Source of the DNA: CAUPWF01 sp964369775
Lineage (GTDB): Bacteria > Bacillota > Clostridia > Lachnospirales > Lachnospiraceae
Length of the DNA: 64,000 nt
NCBI GenBank assembly: GCA_964369775.1
Contig: CAYJHQ010000007.1
Span: 23,989-87,988, forward strand
Direction: 5' to 3'
This document shows, piece by piece, positions 27,760-37,234 of this stretch. Position 1 is the first letter of the stretch; every line of letters starts with the position of its first letter. The position numbers and the translations under genes were made by a program. Under the pieces are notes generated by a model. The model was not told the origin of the DNA. It did no database searches and saw nothing but the letters and a program-made list of their open reading frames with translations.

Positions 27760-29343
27760 CTAACCTTTTAAAATATCTAATGCTTCTTGTCGGTAACAGT
27801 CCATCAGATAAGGGATACTAGTTACTTTTGCACATTCTTCAGTAAGTGACATCAACTCTCTACGAGTGATTGTATCAACTTTGAATCGTCTTGAACCAGC
27901 CATTAGCTGTTGTAATCCAACTTTAATTTTGTCGGAGTAGCTATAAATCCCAATAGCACCAAGTGGAACATTGTGAATTTCGTCAGCGCCAACAATTGAT
28001 TTTACTTGTTCGTAGTTTACGAAAATCTCTTCTTTGGTATGGCCAAATTCAGATACAGTCTTAGGAAGTGTGCAATCTTTCATCCATTGGTCAATGTTTT
28101 TACCGACCATACCAGGAATCATAAGTGCACGCCCCATACAGACAGCTTTTGTATAAGGAGCACCAAGTGCGAGTGCTTTATATACTCCATCTTCTGAACT
28201 GAATCCACCAGCGAAAGCTAAATCTGGGACCTTTTCACCTTGTTGTTCAAGAATGCTTGCAAATTCATATGCAGCACTATGCAAGTAAATAGAAGGAATT
28301 CCCCATTCTTCCATCATGCGCCACGGGCTCATTCCAGTCCCACCAGGAGCGCCGTCGATAGTGAGGAGGTCAATTTTAGCTTTTGAACTGTATTTGATAG
28401 CCATTGCTAATTCTTTTAATGAGTAAGCTCCAGTCTTTAAAGTGATTCTTTTATAGCCTAACTTACGCAGACGATCTACTTCCTGCATAAAGCCTTCTTC
28501 TGTTACGAAACCTAGACGGCTATGTCTTTCGAATTCATGAATAGCACCAGATTTAAATGCGGCTTGATTAATTGGATCAGATGGATCAGGTGTAACGATA
28601 TAGCCACGTTTTTGGAGTTCGAGAGCGCGTTCCAAGCTAGTGACCTTTATTTCACCACCAATACATTTAGCACCTTGCCCCCATTTCAATTCGATAGTTT
28701 CGATGTTGTGTTTTTCGATAATGTATTCAGCTACACCAAGTTTTGTATCTTCTACATTCATTTGAATTAGGATTTCTCCATATCCACGGTGGTATTTCTT
28801 GTAGGCATTGATACGACGGTCCATATCGGGAGCTTTGACCACCATATTATCGTTGTTAAGCTCCAATTCAGGATCAATCCCACAGACATTCTCACCGCAT
28901 ACGATGGTGACGCCAGAGATTGCAGCTCCCATAGCAAAATGATCCCAGTTTTTACGGGCAATCTCAGTTGAACCAAGAGCACCAGTAAAAATTGGTACCT
29001 CCATTTTAACTTTTCGATCCCATCCATAGGAAGTTTCAGTGCTAACAGCTGGAAATCTAGCTGTATCAGGACTAGGATTATCCAATCCTTTGGCACCTAC
29101 TGCATATCCTTGGATATTAAGGTGAGAATAGTCGACAGGATAATCTTTATCAGCACCTGCTGTAACATCACCAAATGGGCCAGGGTAAATCAATTCTCTT
29201 CCTCTAAATGTAGCTTTAAAAACTTCACAATTTCCTTTACATCCGTCGATACATCGAGAACATAGACCGCTGCAAGGAACAACACTTTTTGACCGGTTGA
29301 ATGATTGAGTTGCATCATTTCTGTTAGGTGTACTTAAATTCAT
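27760..29343 (-). CDS. FMN-binding glutamate synthase family protein
   Basis: A 527-residue stand-alone relative of the GltB synthase barrel. The N-terminus has a cysteine cluster CSGLCSRCIDGCKGNC (about 23-38) that could hold an Fe-S centre; the barrel follows with LKWGQGAKCIGGEIKVTS, LLTIDGAPGGTGMSPW and AVCMGRALMIPG. It lacks the amidotransferase and GXGXG domains of GltB. Reaction unknown: some relatives use ammonia or act on other 2-oxo acids. AGGAGG precedes the ATG. A complete gltBD lies 16 kb away, so this is not the only glutamate synthase-type enzyme. Confidence 0.85.
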   Translation of the reverse strand: MNLSTPNRNDATQSFNRSKSVVPCSGLCSRCIDGCKGNCEVFKATFRGRELIYPGPFGDVTAGADKDYPVDYSHLNIQGYAVGAKGLDNPSPDTARFPAVSTETSYGWDRKVKMEVPIFTGALGSTEIARKNWDHFAMGAAISGVTIVCGENVCGIDPELELNNDNMVVKAPDMDRRINAYKKYHRGYGEILIQMNVEDTKLGVAEYIIEKHNIETIELKWGQGAKCIGGEIKVTSLERALELQKRGYIVTPDPSDPINQAAFKSGAIHEFERHSRLGFVTEEGFMQEVDRLRKLGYKRITLKTGAYSLKELAMAIKYSSKAKIDLLTIDGAPGGTGMSPWRMMEEWGIPSIYLHSAAYEFASILEQQGEKVPDLAFAGGFSSEDGVYKALALGAPYTKAVCMGRALMIPGMVGKNIDQWMKDCTLPKTVSEFGHTKEEIFVNYEQVKSIVGADEIHNVPLGAIGIYSYSDKIKVGLQQLMAGSRRFKVDTITRRELMSLTEECAKVTSIPYLMDCYRQEALDILKG

Positions 29344-29490
29344 AGTTAAATCCTCCTATTCATAATTATGCATTTTTTAGAATTATATCATAAAAAATTC
29401 ATAAAAACAAATGAAAAAATTAAGAGAATTATGGCATAATAGATGAAAATTTGGTACAATTAAGGTAATGAAATGGAGGAGGATATACGA

Positions 29491-30981
29491 GTGAGCAAGT
29501 ATATTATGGCATTGGATTCAGGGACAACGAGCAATCGGTGTATTTTATTTAATAGACGGGGAGAGGTTTGTAGTATTGCACAAAGAGAGTTTACCCAACA
29601 TTTTCCAAGACCGGGATGGGTAGAGCATGACGCAGATGAGATTTTTCATACTTTATTGGAAGTAGGAAGACAAGCATTGACAAACATTGATGCAAGTGCA
29701 GCAGATGTGGCAGCAATTGGAATTACTAACCAGAGAGAAACCACCGTGGTTTGGAATAAATATACAGGAAAACCGATATGCAATGCAATTGTTTGGCAAT
29801 GCAGAAGAACATCAAAATATTGTGATGAACTGAAAGAAAAGGGTTTATCAGAGGCATTTCGTCAAAAAACAGGGTTAGTTCCAGATGCATATTTTTCCGC
29901 GACTAAACTTAAATGGATATTAGATCATGTAGAGGGGGCAAAGGAGCAGGCAGTAAATGGTGAATTACTGTTTGGAACGATAGAGACTTGGATTATATGG
30001 AAATTAACAAAAGGAAGAACACACGTTACAGATTATTCAAATGCTTCTAGGACACTATTGTTTAACATCAACGAACTAAAATGGGATGATGAGTTGATAG
30101 AACTTTTTGATATCCCAAAATCTTTACTTCCAGAGGTAAAACCATCTAGCTGTATCTATGGAATGACAGAGGCGAAGTATTTTGGAGCTCCTATACAGAT
30201 AGGTGGGGCAGCAGGGGATCAACAGGCAGCTTTGTTTGGCCAAACCTGTTTTACAAAAGGTAGTATGAAAAATACATATGGAACAGGATGTTTTCTTTTG
30301 ATGAACATCGGAGAAAAGCCGCATTACAGCGATAACGGGTTGGTTACTACCATTGCTTGGGGGATAGGAGACAGAGTGTATTACGCCTTGGAGGGATCGA
30401 TATTTGTAGCTGGAGCGGCTATTCAATGGCTGCGAGATGAATTACATATTATAGAGTCGGCGATTGATACTGAATATATGGCAAAAAAAGTGAAAGATAC
30501 AAATGGATGTTATTTCGTTCCAGCACTAACTGGGCTGGGCGCACCGCACTGGGATCAATATGCGAGAGGAACTATCGTAGGATTAACACGAGGTGTGAAC
30601 AAATACCATATAATTAGAGCAACGCTAGAATCAATGGCGTACCAAGTGAATGACATTATCAACACAATGGAAGAAGAAATGGGTTTTGATGTGAAAACCA
30701 TAAAAGTAGATGGAGGGGCAAGTGGCAATAATTTGTTGATGCAAATGCAAGCAGATATCAGCGATATTGAAGTACGCAGACCGACTTGTGTAGAGACTAC
30801 TGCTATGGGAGCAGCGTATCTTGCAGGATTAGCAGTAGGATATTGGAAGAACCAAGAGGATATTTTGGAAAATTGGAGCGAAGATGGCATATTCAAACCG
30901 ACATTAGGTGAAGAAGAGAGAAAAATCAAATTATCAAAATGGAAAAAAGCTGTTAATTGTGCATTGGGATGGGAATTATAA
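29491..30981 (+). CDS. glpK: Glycerol kinase
   Basis: Phosphorylates glycerol to glycerol-3-phosphate. The 496-residue FGGY kinase shows the N-terminal ATP loop ALDSGTTSNR, the substrate motifs GITNQRETTVVW and WIIWKLT, GGAAGDQQAALFGQ, and the C-terminal VDGGASGNN and RPTCVETTAMGAAYLAG. The GTG at 29491 is preferred: it lies eight bases after GGAGGAGG, whereas the upstream in-frame ATG at 29473 overlaps that ribosome binding site. No facilitator or dehydrogenase gene is adjacent. Confidence 0.95.
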   Translation: MSKYIMALDSGTTSNRCILFNRRGEVCSIAQREFTQHFPRPGWVEHDADEIFHTLLEVGRQALTNIDASAADVAAIGITNQRETTVVWNKYTGKPICNAIVWQCRRTSKYCDELKEKGLSEAFRQKTGLVPDAYFSATKLKWILDHVEGAKEQAVNGELLFGTIETWIIWKLTKGRTHVTDYSNASRTLLFNINELKWDDELIELFDIPKSLLPEVKPSSCIYGMTEAKYFGAPIQIGGAAGDQQAALFGQTCFTKGSMKNTYGTGCFLLMNIGEKPHYSDNGLVTTIAWGIGDRVYYALEGSIFVAGAAIQWLRDELHIIESAIDTEYMAKKVKDTNGCYFVPALTGLGAPHWDQYARGTIVGLTRGVNKYHIIRATLESMAYQVNDIINTMEEEMGFDVKTIKVDGGASGNNLLMQMQADISDIEVRRPTCVETTAMGAAYLAGLAVGYWKNQEDILENWSEDGIFKPTLGEEERKIKLSKWKKAVNCALGWEL

Positions 30982-31072
30982 TTTACACAAAACATATAAA
31001 AGATGATTTACTCTGTAGAAAAATTGTGATAAAATAAAGCGTGTGTGTTAAAAGGATAAGGAGTAAACGATT

Positions 31073-31768
31073 ATGAAAAGAGTATTGCTAAAATTAAGTG
31101 GTGAAGCACTTGCTGGAGATAAAAAAATGGGATTTGACGAAGCGACATGTATTAGTGTTGCAAAGCAAGTAAAGCAATTAGTAGATAAAGGATATGAGAT
31201 TTCAGTTGTTACAGGTGGAGGGAATTTCTGGAGAGGTAGAACAAGTGAGACTATCGATCGTACAAAAGCAGATCAAATAGGGATGCTTGCAACTGTGATG
31301 AACTGTATTTATGTGTCGGATATATTTAGACACGTTGGGATGAAGACGGAAGTATTTACGCCATTTGTGTGTGGGTCATTTACGTCGTTATTTTCAAAAG
31401 ATAGTGCATTAGCTGCAATGAGAAAAGGGAAAGTTGTCTTTTTTGCAGGTGGTACAGGCCATCCATATTTCTCAACAGATACTGGTGCAGTATTAAGAGC
31501 TATTGAAATCGATGCAGATGCGATGTTATTAGCAAAAGCGATTGATGGAATCTATGATAGTGATCCAAAAGTGAATTCACAAGCAAAGAAATACAATGAG
31601 ATATCGATTCAAGAAGTTATTGATCAAAAATTAGCGGCTGTAGATTTGACAGCATCAATTCTTTGTATGGAAAATAAAATGCCAATGCTAGTGTTTGGGT
31701 TGAATGAAGATAATAGTATTGTAAATACAATGAGTGGCAATTTTAAAGGCACAAAAGTGACTGTGTAG
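31073..31768 (+). CDS. pyrH: UMP kinase
   Basis: Phosphorylates UMP to UDP; a hexameric amino-acid-kinase fold enzyme. The 231-residue protein has KLSGEALAG, GGGNFWRGR, the FFAGGTGHPYFSTDT motif, and a SDPKVN segment typical of bacterial UMP kinases. ATG follows AAGGAG. First gene of pyrH-frr, followed by uppS-cdsA-dxr-rseP. In most Firmicutes this block directly follows rpsB-tsf; here it is separated by 12.8 kb. Confidence 0.97.
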   Translation: MKRVLLKLSGEALAGDKKMGFDEATCISVAKQVKQLVDKGYEISVVTGGGNFWRGRTSETIDRTKADQIGMLATVMNCIYVSDIFRHVGMKTEVFTPFVCGSFTSLFSKDSALAAMRKGKVVFFAGGTGHPYFSTDTGAVLRAIEIDADAMLLAKAIDGIYDSDPKVNSQAKKYNEISIQEVIDQKLAAVDLTASILCMENKMPMLVFGLNEDNSIVNTMSGNFKGTKVTV

Positions 31769-31792
31769 AGAAAAGAGAGGGGATTAGTTAAA

Positions 31793-32344
31793 ATGAAAGA
31801 GCAATTAGTAAAATTTAATCAAAAAATGGAAAAATCATTAGAGAGCCTTAATGGAGAGTTAGCATCGATTAGAGCTGGGCGTGCAAATCCACATGTGTTA
31901 GATAAAATCATGGTGGATTACTATGGTGTTCCAACTCCAATTCAGCAACTTGCAAACGTATCTGTACCTGAAGCTAGAATGATTCAGATTCAACCATGGG
32001 AAGCTCCAATTGTTAAAGATATCGAAAGAGCAATCATGACATCGGACTTAGGGATTAATCCGACAAATGATGGAAAGTTAATTCGTTTAGTGTTCCCAGA
32101 ATTAACGGAAGAGCGAAGAAAAGAAATTGCTAAAGATGTTAAGAAAAAAGGAGAGAGTGCTAAAGTTGCAATCCGTAATATTAGAAGAGATGGCAATGAT
32201 GCTTTCAAAAAGTTAAAAGGAACTGAAATTTCAGAAGATGAGATTAAAGATTTAGAGCAAGAGCTACAAAAGTTAACGGATAAGTTTATCAAAGAAATAG
32301 ATAGTTCTGTAGATGCGAAGACAAAAGAAATTATGACAGTATAA
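31793..32344 (+). CDS. frr: Ribosome recycling factor
   Basis: Splits post-termination ribosomes together with EF-G. The 183-residue protein has the all-helical domain I with LASIRAGRANPHVLDKI and VSVPEARMIQIQPWE, and the TEERRKEIAKDVKKKGE helix. It follows pyrH after 24 bases, with its own AGAGG site. Confidence 0.98.
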   Translation: MKEQLVKFNQKMEKSLESLNGELASIRAGRANPHVLDKIMVDYYGVPTPIQQLANVSVPEARMIQIQPWEAPIVKDIERAIMTSDLGINPTNDGKLIRLVFPELTEERRKEIAKDVKKKGESAKVAIRNIRRDGNDAFKKLKGTEISEDEIKDLEQELQKLTDKFIKEIDSSVDAKTKEIMTV

Positions 32345-32375
32345 ACAAGGCGTACGGATAAAGACCCTTGTTTTA
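32343..32375 (+). terminator. Hairpin after frr
   Basis: AAACAAGG pairs with CCTTGTTT across a 15-base loop, then TTAT; it starts at the stop codon. Confidence 0.6.
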
Positions 32376-32392
32376 TATAAGGATTATCAGAT

Positions 32393-32425
32393 AAAAGGGA
32401 GATGGATTAATATCATCCCTTTTTC
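32393..32425 (+). terminator. Second hairpin between frr and uppS
   Basis: AAAAGGGA pairs with TCCCTTTT around a 14-base loop that itself can pair (GATGG with a matching TCATC), followed by T. Partial read-through to uppS is possible. Confidence 0.65.
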
Positions 32426-32459
32426 TGCTGTTCATGAGAAGTGATTAGGAGGAAGTAAG

Positions 32460-33167
32460 ATGAGAGTACCACAGCATGTGGCTATCATATTAGATGGTAA
32501 TGGACGTTGGGCAAAGGCAAAGGGAATGCCACGTACATATGGCCATTCACAAGGAAGTAAAAATGTGGAAAGAATCTGTGAAGACGCATATAAGTTGGGA
32601 ATTAAATACTTAACTGTTTACGCATTTTCTACAGAAAATTGGAAACGCTCTAAGACAGAGGTAGAAGCATTAATGACATTGTTAAGAGGATATATGAAAA
32701 CATGTTTAAAAACTGCTGAAAAGAACAAAATTCGAGTAAGAGTAATCGGAGATAAGAGTAAATTAGCTACGGATATTCAAAAACGAATCAGTGAATTAGA
32801 AATAGCGACAAAGGATAATGATGGATTGCAGTTTCAAATTGCTATAAATTATGGGAGTCGAGATGAGATAAAACGTGCAGTTACAACAATGATAAGGGAC
32901 TGTGAGGCTGGAAAGATTCACCACCAAGAGATTACAGAAGAAGTGATTGAATCGTATCTAGATACAAAAGGAATTCCAGATCCTGAGCTTTTAATCAGAA
33001 CGAGTGGAGAACAGAGATTATCGAACTATTTACTATGGCAATTGGCTTATTCTGAGTTTTATTTTGCAGACGTGCATTGGCCTGATTTTACAGTGGAAGA
33101 ACTAAAAAAAGCAATTGAAAAATACAACGAACGAGATAGAAGGTTTGGCGGTGCAAAGGAGGAGTAA
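32460..33167 (+). CDS. uppS: Undecaprenyl diphosphate synthase (isoprenyl transferase)
   Basis: Adds isopentenyl units to farnesyl diphosphate to make the C55 lipid carrier for cell-wall synthesis. The 235-residue cis-prenyltransferase has the HVAIILDGNGRWAK motif with the catalytic Asp, TVYAFSTENWKR, and the C-terminal LIRTSGEQRLSNYLLWQLAY. ATG follows TAGGAGG. Its stop is one base before the cdsA start. Confidence 0.97.
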   Translation: MRVPQHVAIILDGNGRWAKAKGMPRTYGHSQGSKNVERICEDAYKLGIKYLTVYAFSTENWKRSKTEVEALMTLLRGYMKTCLKTAEKNKIRVRVIGDKSKLATDIQKRISELEIATKDNDGLQFQIAINYGSRDEIKRAVTTMIRDCEAGKIHHQEITEEVIESYLDTKGIPDPELLIRTSGEQRLSNYLLWQLAYSEFYFADVHWPDFTVEELKKAIEKYNERDRRFGGAKEE

Positions 33168-33168
33168 C

Positions 33169-33963
33169 ATGTTTGTGCAACGATTGTTAAGCGGAATTGT
33201 TTTATTGTTAGTAATTATAATAAGTGGAGTACTAGGAGGTCCAGTACTGGCCGGGTTTTGCTTGCTGATTTCATTGGTGGGAATGAGCGAATTATATAAG
33301 ATAAAAAAAGTGGAAAAAACGCTACTAGGAATTGTAGGGTATATGGGCGCAATTTCCTATTACGCATTAATATTTTTAGGAATGAAAGAATATATTGTGT
33401 TATGCCTTTTAATTACTTTAGTCGGTGTATTAGCGTGTTACGTATTTGCATTTCCTAAATTCAAATCAGACCAAGTCATGATTGTGACATTTGGAATGAT
33501 ATATGTTGCACTTACATTATCCTATATCTATCAAGTACGAGAAATACCAGAAATTGGAAGCCACGCAATCTGGTTAATATTTATTAGTTCATGGGGATGT
33601 GATACTTGTGCTTATTGCGTAGGTGTTTTATTTGGAAAACACAAGATGGCACCAATTTTAAGCCCTAAAAAATCGATTGAAGGTGCAATTGGTGGAGCAG
33701 TAGGAGCAGGACTATTAGGATATGTATATGGAATTGCAGTAAATCATTTTGCAGGAGATAGTATAAATCCGTTGTGGTATGCGGGGATATGTATTGTAGG
33801 AGGATTATGCTCGATGATTGGTGATCTTGCAGCATCTGGAATTAAAAGAGATAACGATGTAAAAGATTATGGAACGTTAATCCCAGGTCATGGTGGAATT
33901 TTAGATCGATTTGACAGTGTGATTTTTACAGCACCGATTATTTATTATTTATTGAGTTTATAG
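33169..33963 (+). CDS. cdsA: Phosphatidate cytidylyltransferase
   Basis: Makes CDP-diacylglycerol, the precursor of acidic phospholipids, in the membrane. The 264-residue protein has about seven hydrophobic segments and the family signature near the C-terminus, SMIGDLAASGIKRDNDVKDY followed by IPGHGGILDRFDS. The chosen ATG 33169 lies seven bases after AGGAGG; an upstream start within uppS would add 18 non-homologous residues. Confidence 0.95.
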   Translation: MFVQRLLSGIVLLLVIIISGVLGGPVLAGFCLLISLVGMSELYKIKKVEKTLLGIVGYMGAISYYALIFLGMKEYIVLCLLITLVGVLACYVFAFPKFKSDQVMIVTFGMIYVALTLSYIYQVREIPEIGSHAIWLIFISSWGCDTCAYCVGVLFGKHKMAPILSPKKSIEGAIGGAVGAGLLGYVYGIAVNHFAGDSINPLWYAGICIVGGLCSMIGDLAASGIKRDNDVKDYGTLIPGHGGILDRFDSVIFTAPIIYYLLSL

Positions 33964-33991
33964 ACATAAGAGTGATTGAAGGGAGTACGAA

Positions 33992-35134
33992 ATGAAGCAA
34001 ATTTCAATATTAGGTTCGACAGGTTCGATAGGAACCCAAACATTAGAGGTTGTGATGGCGCAAAATGATATTAAAGTGTGTGGTCTTGCCGCAAGGAGTA
34101 ATATTCAGTTGCTTGAAGAACAAGTGAGGCAGTTTTCACCTAGGGTGGTTGCAGTCTGGGAAGAGGAAAAAGCTGAGGAATTTAGACAAAAGATTGCAGA
34201 CTTAAATATAGAGGTTGTAAGTGGAATGGATGGACTCATCAAAGTTGCAACTATGAGTGAAGTTGAAATGGTGGTGACAGCAGTAGTAGGGATGATTGGA
34301 ATAAAGCCGACCATTGCAGCTATCGAAGCAAAAAAGGACATTGCACTAGCAAATAAAGAGACTCTTGTTACAGCAGGTCATATTATCATGCCCCTTGCAA
34401 AAGAAAACAATGTTTCGATTATTCCTGTTGATAGTGAGCACAGTGCAATTTTTCAATGCTTACAAGGGAACAATGAAAAAGAAGTATATAAAATTATTAT
34501 TACTGCATCAGGTGGTCCTTTTAGAGGGAAATCTAAGGCGGAATTACAAGAAGTCCAGTTAGAGGATGCTTTGAAACATCCAAACTGGGAGATGGGAAAA
34601 AAAATCACCATTGACTCTTCTACACTTATTAACAAGGGCTTAGAGGTGATTGAGGCAAAATGGTTATTCGATGTTGCGATGGAGCAGATTCAAGTTGTAG
34701 TGCAACCTCAGAGCATTATACATTCTATGGTAGAATTTGAAGATGGGTCTGTTTTGGCACAATTAGGGACTCCAGATATGAAGTTGCCGATTCAATACGC
34801 AATCTGTTATCCAGAGCATAGGTTTTTAGCAGGAGAACGATTAGATTTCAAGAAGCTTTCTACAATTGCTTTTGAAGAACCAGATATGAAAACCTTCCAA
34901 GGGTTACAGTTGGCATACATAGCAGGAAAGCTAGGTAACTCAATGCCAACAGTATATAATGCGGCAAATGAAAAAGCAGTAGAAAAGTTTTTGAGAAGAG
35001 AGATTTCTTATCTACAAATTACAGAGATTGTAGCAGAGTGTATGAAGAATCACAGTTTGGTATCAAACCCGACAGTTGATCAAATACTAGAGATAGAATC
35101 AGAAGTTCATAGACAGATAGAGAGCAGGTGGTAG
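33992..35134 (+). CDS. dxr: 1-deoxy-D-xylulose-5-phosphate reductoisomerase
   Basis: Second step of the MEP isoprenoid pathway, NADPH-dependent. The 380-residue enzyme has the N-terminal nucleotide fingerprint LGSTGSIGTQTLEV, ALANKETLVTAG, the metal/substrate motif VDSEHSAIFQCL, and ITIDSSTLINKGLEVIEAKW. It provides precursors for uppS upstream. ATG lies behind AAGGGAG. Confidence 0.97.
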   Translation: MKQISILGSTGSIGTQTLEVVMAQNDIKVCGLAARSNIQLLEEQVRQFSPRVVAVWEEEKAEEFRQKIADLNIEVVSGMDGLIKVATMSEVEMVVTAVVGMIGIKPTIAAIEAKKDIALANKETLVTAGHIIMPLAKENNVSIIPVDSEHSAIFQCLQGNNEKEVYKIIITASGGPFRGKSKAELQEVQLEDALKHPNWEMGKKITIDSSTLINKGLEVIEAKWLFDVAMEQIQVVVQPQSIIHSMVEFEDGSVLAQLGTPDMKLPIQYAICYPEHRFLAGERLDFKKLSTIAFEEPDMKTFQGLQLAYIAGKLGNSMPTVYNAANEKAVEKFLRREISYLQITEIVAECMKNHSLVSNPTVDQILEIESEVHRQIESRW

Positions 35135-35135
35135 T

Positions 35136-36173
35136 GTGGCTGGTATTATTTTAGCCTTAGTTTTATTTAGTGTAATTGTAGTAATACATGAGTTTGGACA
35201 TTTTTTCCTAGCAAAGAAAAACGGAATTGAAGTATTTGAGTTTTCCCTAGGAATGGGTCCTACTATTGTCAGCAAAGAAATAAAAGGAACAAAATTTTCT
35301 CTGAAAATATTCCCGATTGGTGGCGCTTGTATGATGGGGGAAGATGGTGAAGAGGAAGATGAAATAAAAGGGAATTTCAACGAAAAATCGGTTTGGGCGA
35401 GAATGTCCGTTATATTAGCTGGACCATTTTTCAATTTCATCTTAGCCTATGTTGTTGCAGTGATTATGGTAGCATGGAGTGGGTATTCACCAACTGTCAT
35501 AGGTGAAGTAGTAGAAAACTCTCCAGCTCAAGAGGCAGGATTAGAAGCAGGCGATGAAATTATTAAAATGGGAAATGAACGAACTCTGATTTGGAGTGAA
35601 GTGGCTTTATACAATCAGATGCATCAAGGAGAAGAAGTCGAAGTGACTTATGAACGAGATGGAGAAAAATTTGTAACCACAGTTACTCCAGAATTTGATG
35701 AGGAATTAGAGATATATCGATTATTTATAACAGGAGTAGGGAATCAGCAAGCGAACTTACTAGAAGCGTTAGAATATGGTGCCTATAACGTGGTATACGT
35801 AATTGAATCTGTAGTGGACGCACTTGGGCAAATTGTGACAGGCGCATTTTCAATGGATGCAGTAGGGGGGCCAGTTATGATTGTATCAGCAGTAGGCGAT
35901 ACGTACGATGCAGCAGCTGAATACGGATGGCAAACTGTAGTTCTAAATATGTTGAACTGGATTGTTTTATTATCAGCAAATCTAGGAGTGATGAACCTGC
36001 TACCATTACCAGCACTAGACGGAGGTAGATTTATATTTCTGTTAATCGAAGCTGTGAGAGGAAAGCGAATTCCACCTGAAAAAGAAGGTATGGTACACAT
36101 TATTGGATTTGTATTATTGATGGTGTTAACGGTAGTGGTTTTATTTAATGATATATCGAGGTTGATAGGGTAG
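35136..36173 (+). CDS. rseP: RIP-type site-2 zinc metalloprotease
   Basis: Intramembrane protease that cleaves anti-sigma factors or signal-peptide remnants. The 345-residue protein has HEFGH in the first membrane helix (about 18-22), a PDZ domain (about 115-195, with SPAQEAGLEAGDEI), and the third-site motif NLLPLPALDGGRF (about 286-298). The start is GTG at 35136, one base after the dxr stop; translation is probably coupled. In relatives this gene is usually followed by ispG and polC; here mnmA follows. Confidence 0.93.
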   Translation: MAGIILALVLFSVIVVIHEFGHFFLAKKNGIEVFEFSLGMGPTIVSKEIKGTKFSLKIFPIGGACMMGEDGEEEDEIKGNFNEKSVWARMSVILAGPFFNFILAYVVAVIMVAWSGYSPTVIGEVVENSPAQEAGLEAGDEIIKMGNERTLIWSEVALYNQMHQGEEVEVTYERDGEKFVTTVTPEFDEELEIYRLFITGVGNQQANLLEALEYGAYNVVYVIESVVDALGQIVTGAFSMDAVGGPVMIVSAVGDTYDAAAEYGWQTVVLNMLNWIVLLSANLGVMNLLPLPALDGGRFIFLLIEAVRGKRIPPEKEGMVHIIGFVLLMVLTVVVLFNDISRLIG

Positions 36174-37226
36174 ATGATATTTCATAAAAAAAATGACATT
36201 AAAAAAATTGCAGTAGGATTAAGTGGAGGTGTAGATAGTGCAACCTCTGCTTATCTTTTGCAAAAAGCAGGCTATGAAGTATTTGGAATTACCATGAAGA
36301 TTTTTAATGATATAGAAGTGGAATCAGCTAAAAAAGTTGCAAAAATACTAGGGATTAAGCATTACGTAGTAGATTATAGTGAATATTTCGAAAAAGAAAT
36401 CATAGATAAATTTATTCAAAGATACCTACAAGGAGAGACACCAAATCCATGCATCATGTGCAATATTAAGCTGAAATATAAAAAATTATTGCAAGACGCA
36501 TTGAAGTTGGGGGCGGATGCTATTGCGTACGGACATTATGCAAGTATCGATTATGATGAGTCTGATGACTGTTACCATTTATACAAAGCAAATGCAAAAA
36601 GGAAAGATCAATCCTATGTATTGTATCATTTACAACAAGATCAACTGGAAAAAGTGATACTTCCACTCAATACATTTGAGAGCAAAGAAAAAGTTAGAGA
36701 AATTCTAAAAGAGCAAGGAATAGCGGTTGCAGAGAAAAAGGACAGTGTAGGGATTTGCTTTACAAAAGGAAAATCCTTACATGACTATATGAAAGAAAAG
36801 ATGCCAGGCATAGATTTTTGTGGAGAATTTGTAGATGAATCAGCAAATGTCCTTGGTAAGCATAAAGGAATATTTTGTTATACAATAGGTCAAAAAAGAG
36901 GGCTTGGATTGGGTGAGAATCTGGTATATTATGTAAGCCATATCGATGCGAGAAAGAATCAAGTTGTTCTGACTCAAGCAGAGGAAGAATTATATAAGAA
37001 AGAAATTTACGTAAAAGAGGTAACTTTTACACAGGACAAGTATAGAAACTGGGAAAAAATAGACATGGTTGTGAAAATTTGTCAATGGGGATATGAACTT
37101 CCAGCAGTGTTATATGTGAAAGAAATGCGAGTTGAATTCCTAGAGCCACAAAGAGGCCCTACAAAAGGACAAAGCGCAGTCTTTTATATAGGAGATGAAG
37201 TAATCGGCGGCGGAGTTATTTTATAA
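36174..37226 (+). CDS. mnmA: tRNA-specific 2-thiouridylase
   Basis: Thiolates U34 of tRNAs for Lys, Glu and Gln. The 350-residue protein has the PP-loop GLSGGVDSATSAYLL, the catalytic-Cys region TPNPCIMCNIKLKYKKLL, AYGHYA, and the second Cys in DSVGICF. The C-terminal beta barrel ends with RGPTKGQSAVFY. It begins directly after the rseP stop codon. Confidence 0.92.
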   Translation: MIFHKKNDIKKIAVGLSGGVDSATSAYLLQKAGYEVFGITMKIFNDIEVESAKKVAKILGIKHYVVDYSEYFEKEIIDKFIQRYLQGETPNPCIMCNIKLKYKKLLQDALKLGADAIAYGHYASIDYDESDDCYHLYKANAKRKDQSYVLYHLQQDQLEKVILPLNTFESKEKVREILKEQGIAVAEKKDSVGICFTKGKSLHDYMKEKMPGIDFCGEFVDESANVLGKHKGIFCYTIGQKRGLGLGENLVYYVSHIDARKNQVVLTQAEEELYKKEIYVKEVTFTQDKYRNWEKIDMVVKICQWGYELPAVLYVKEMRVEFLEPQRGPTKGQSAVFYIGDEVIGGGVIL

Positions 37227-37234
37227 GAGGATAA

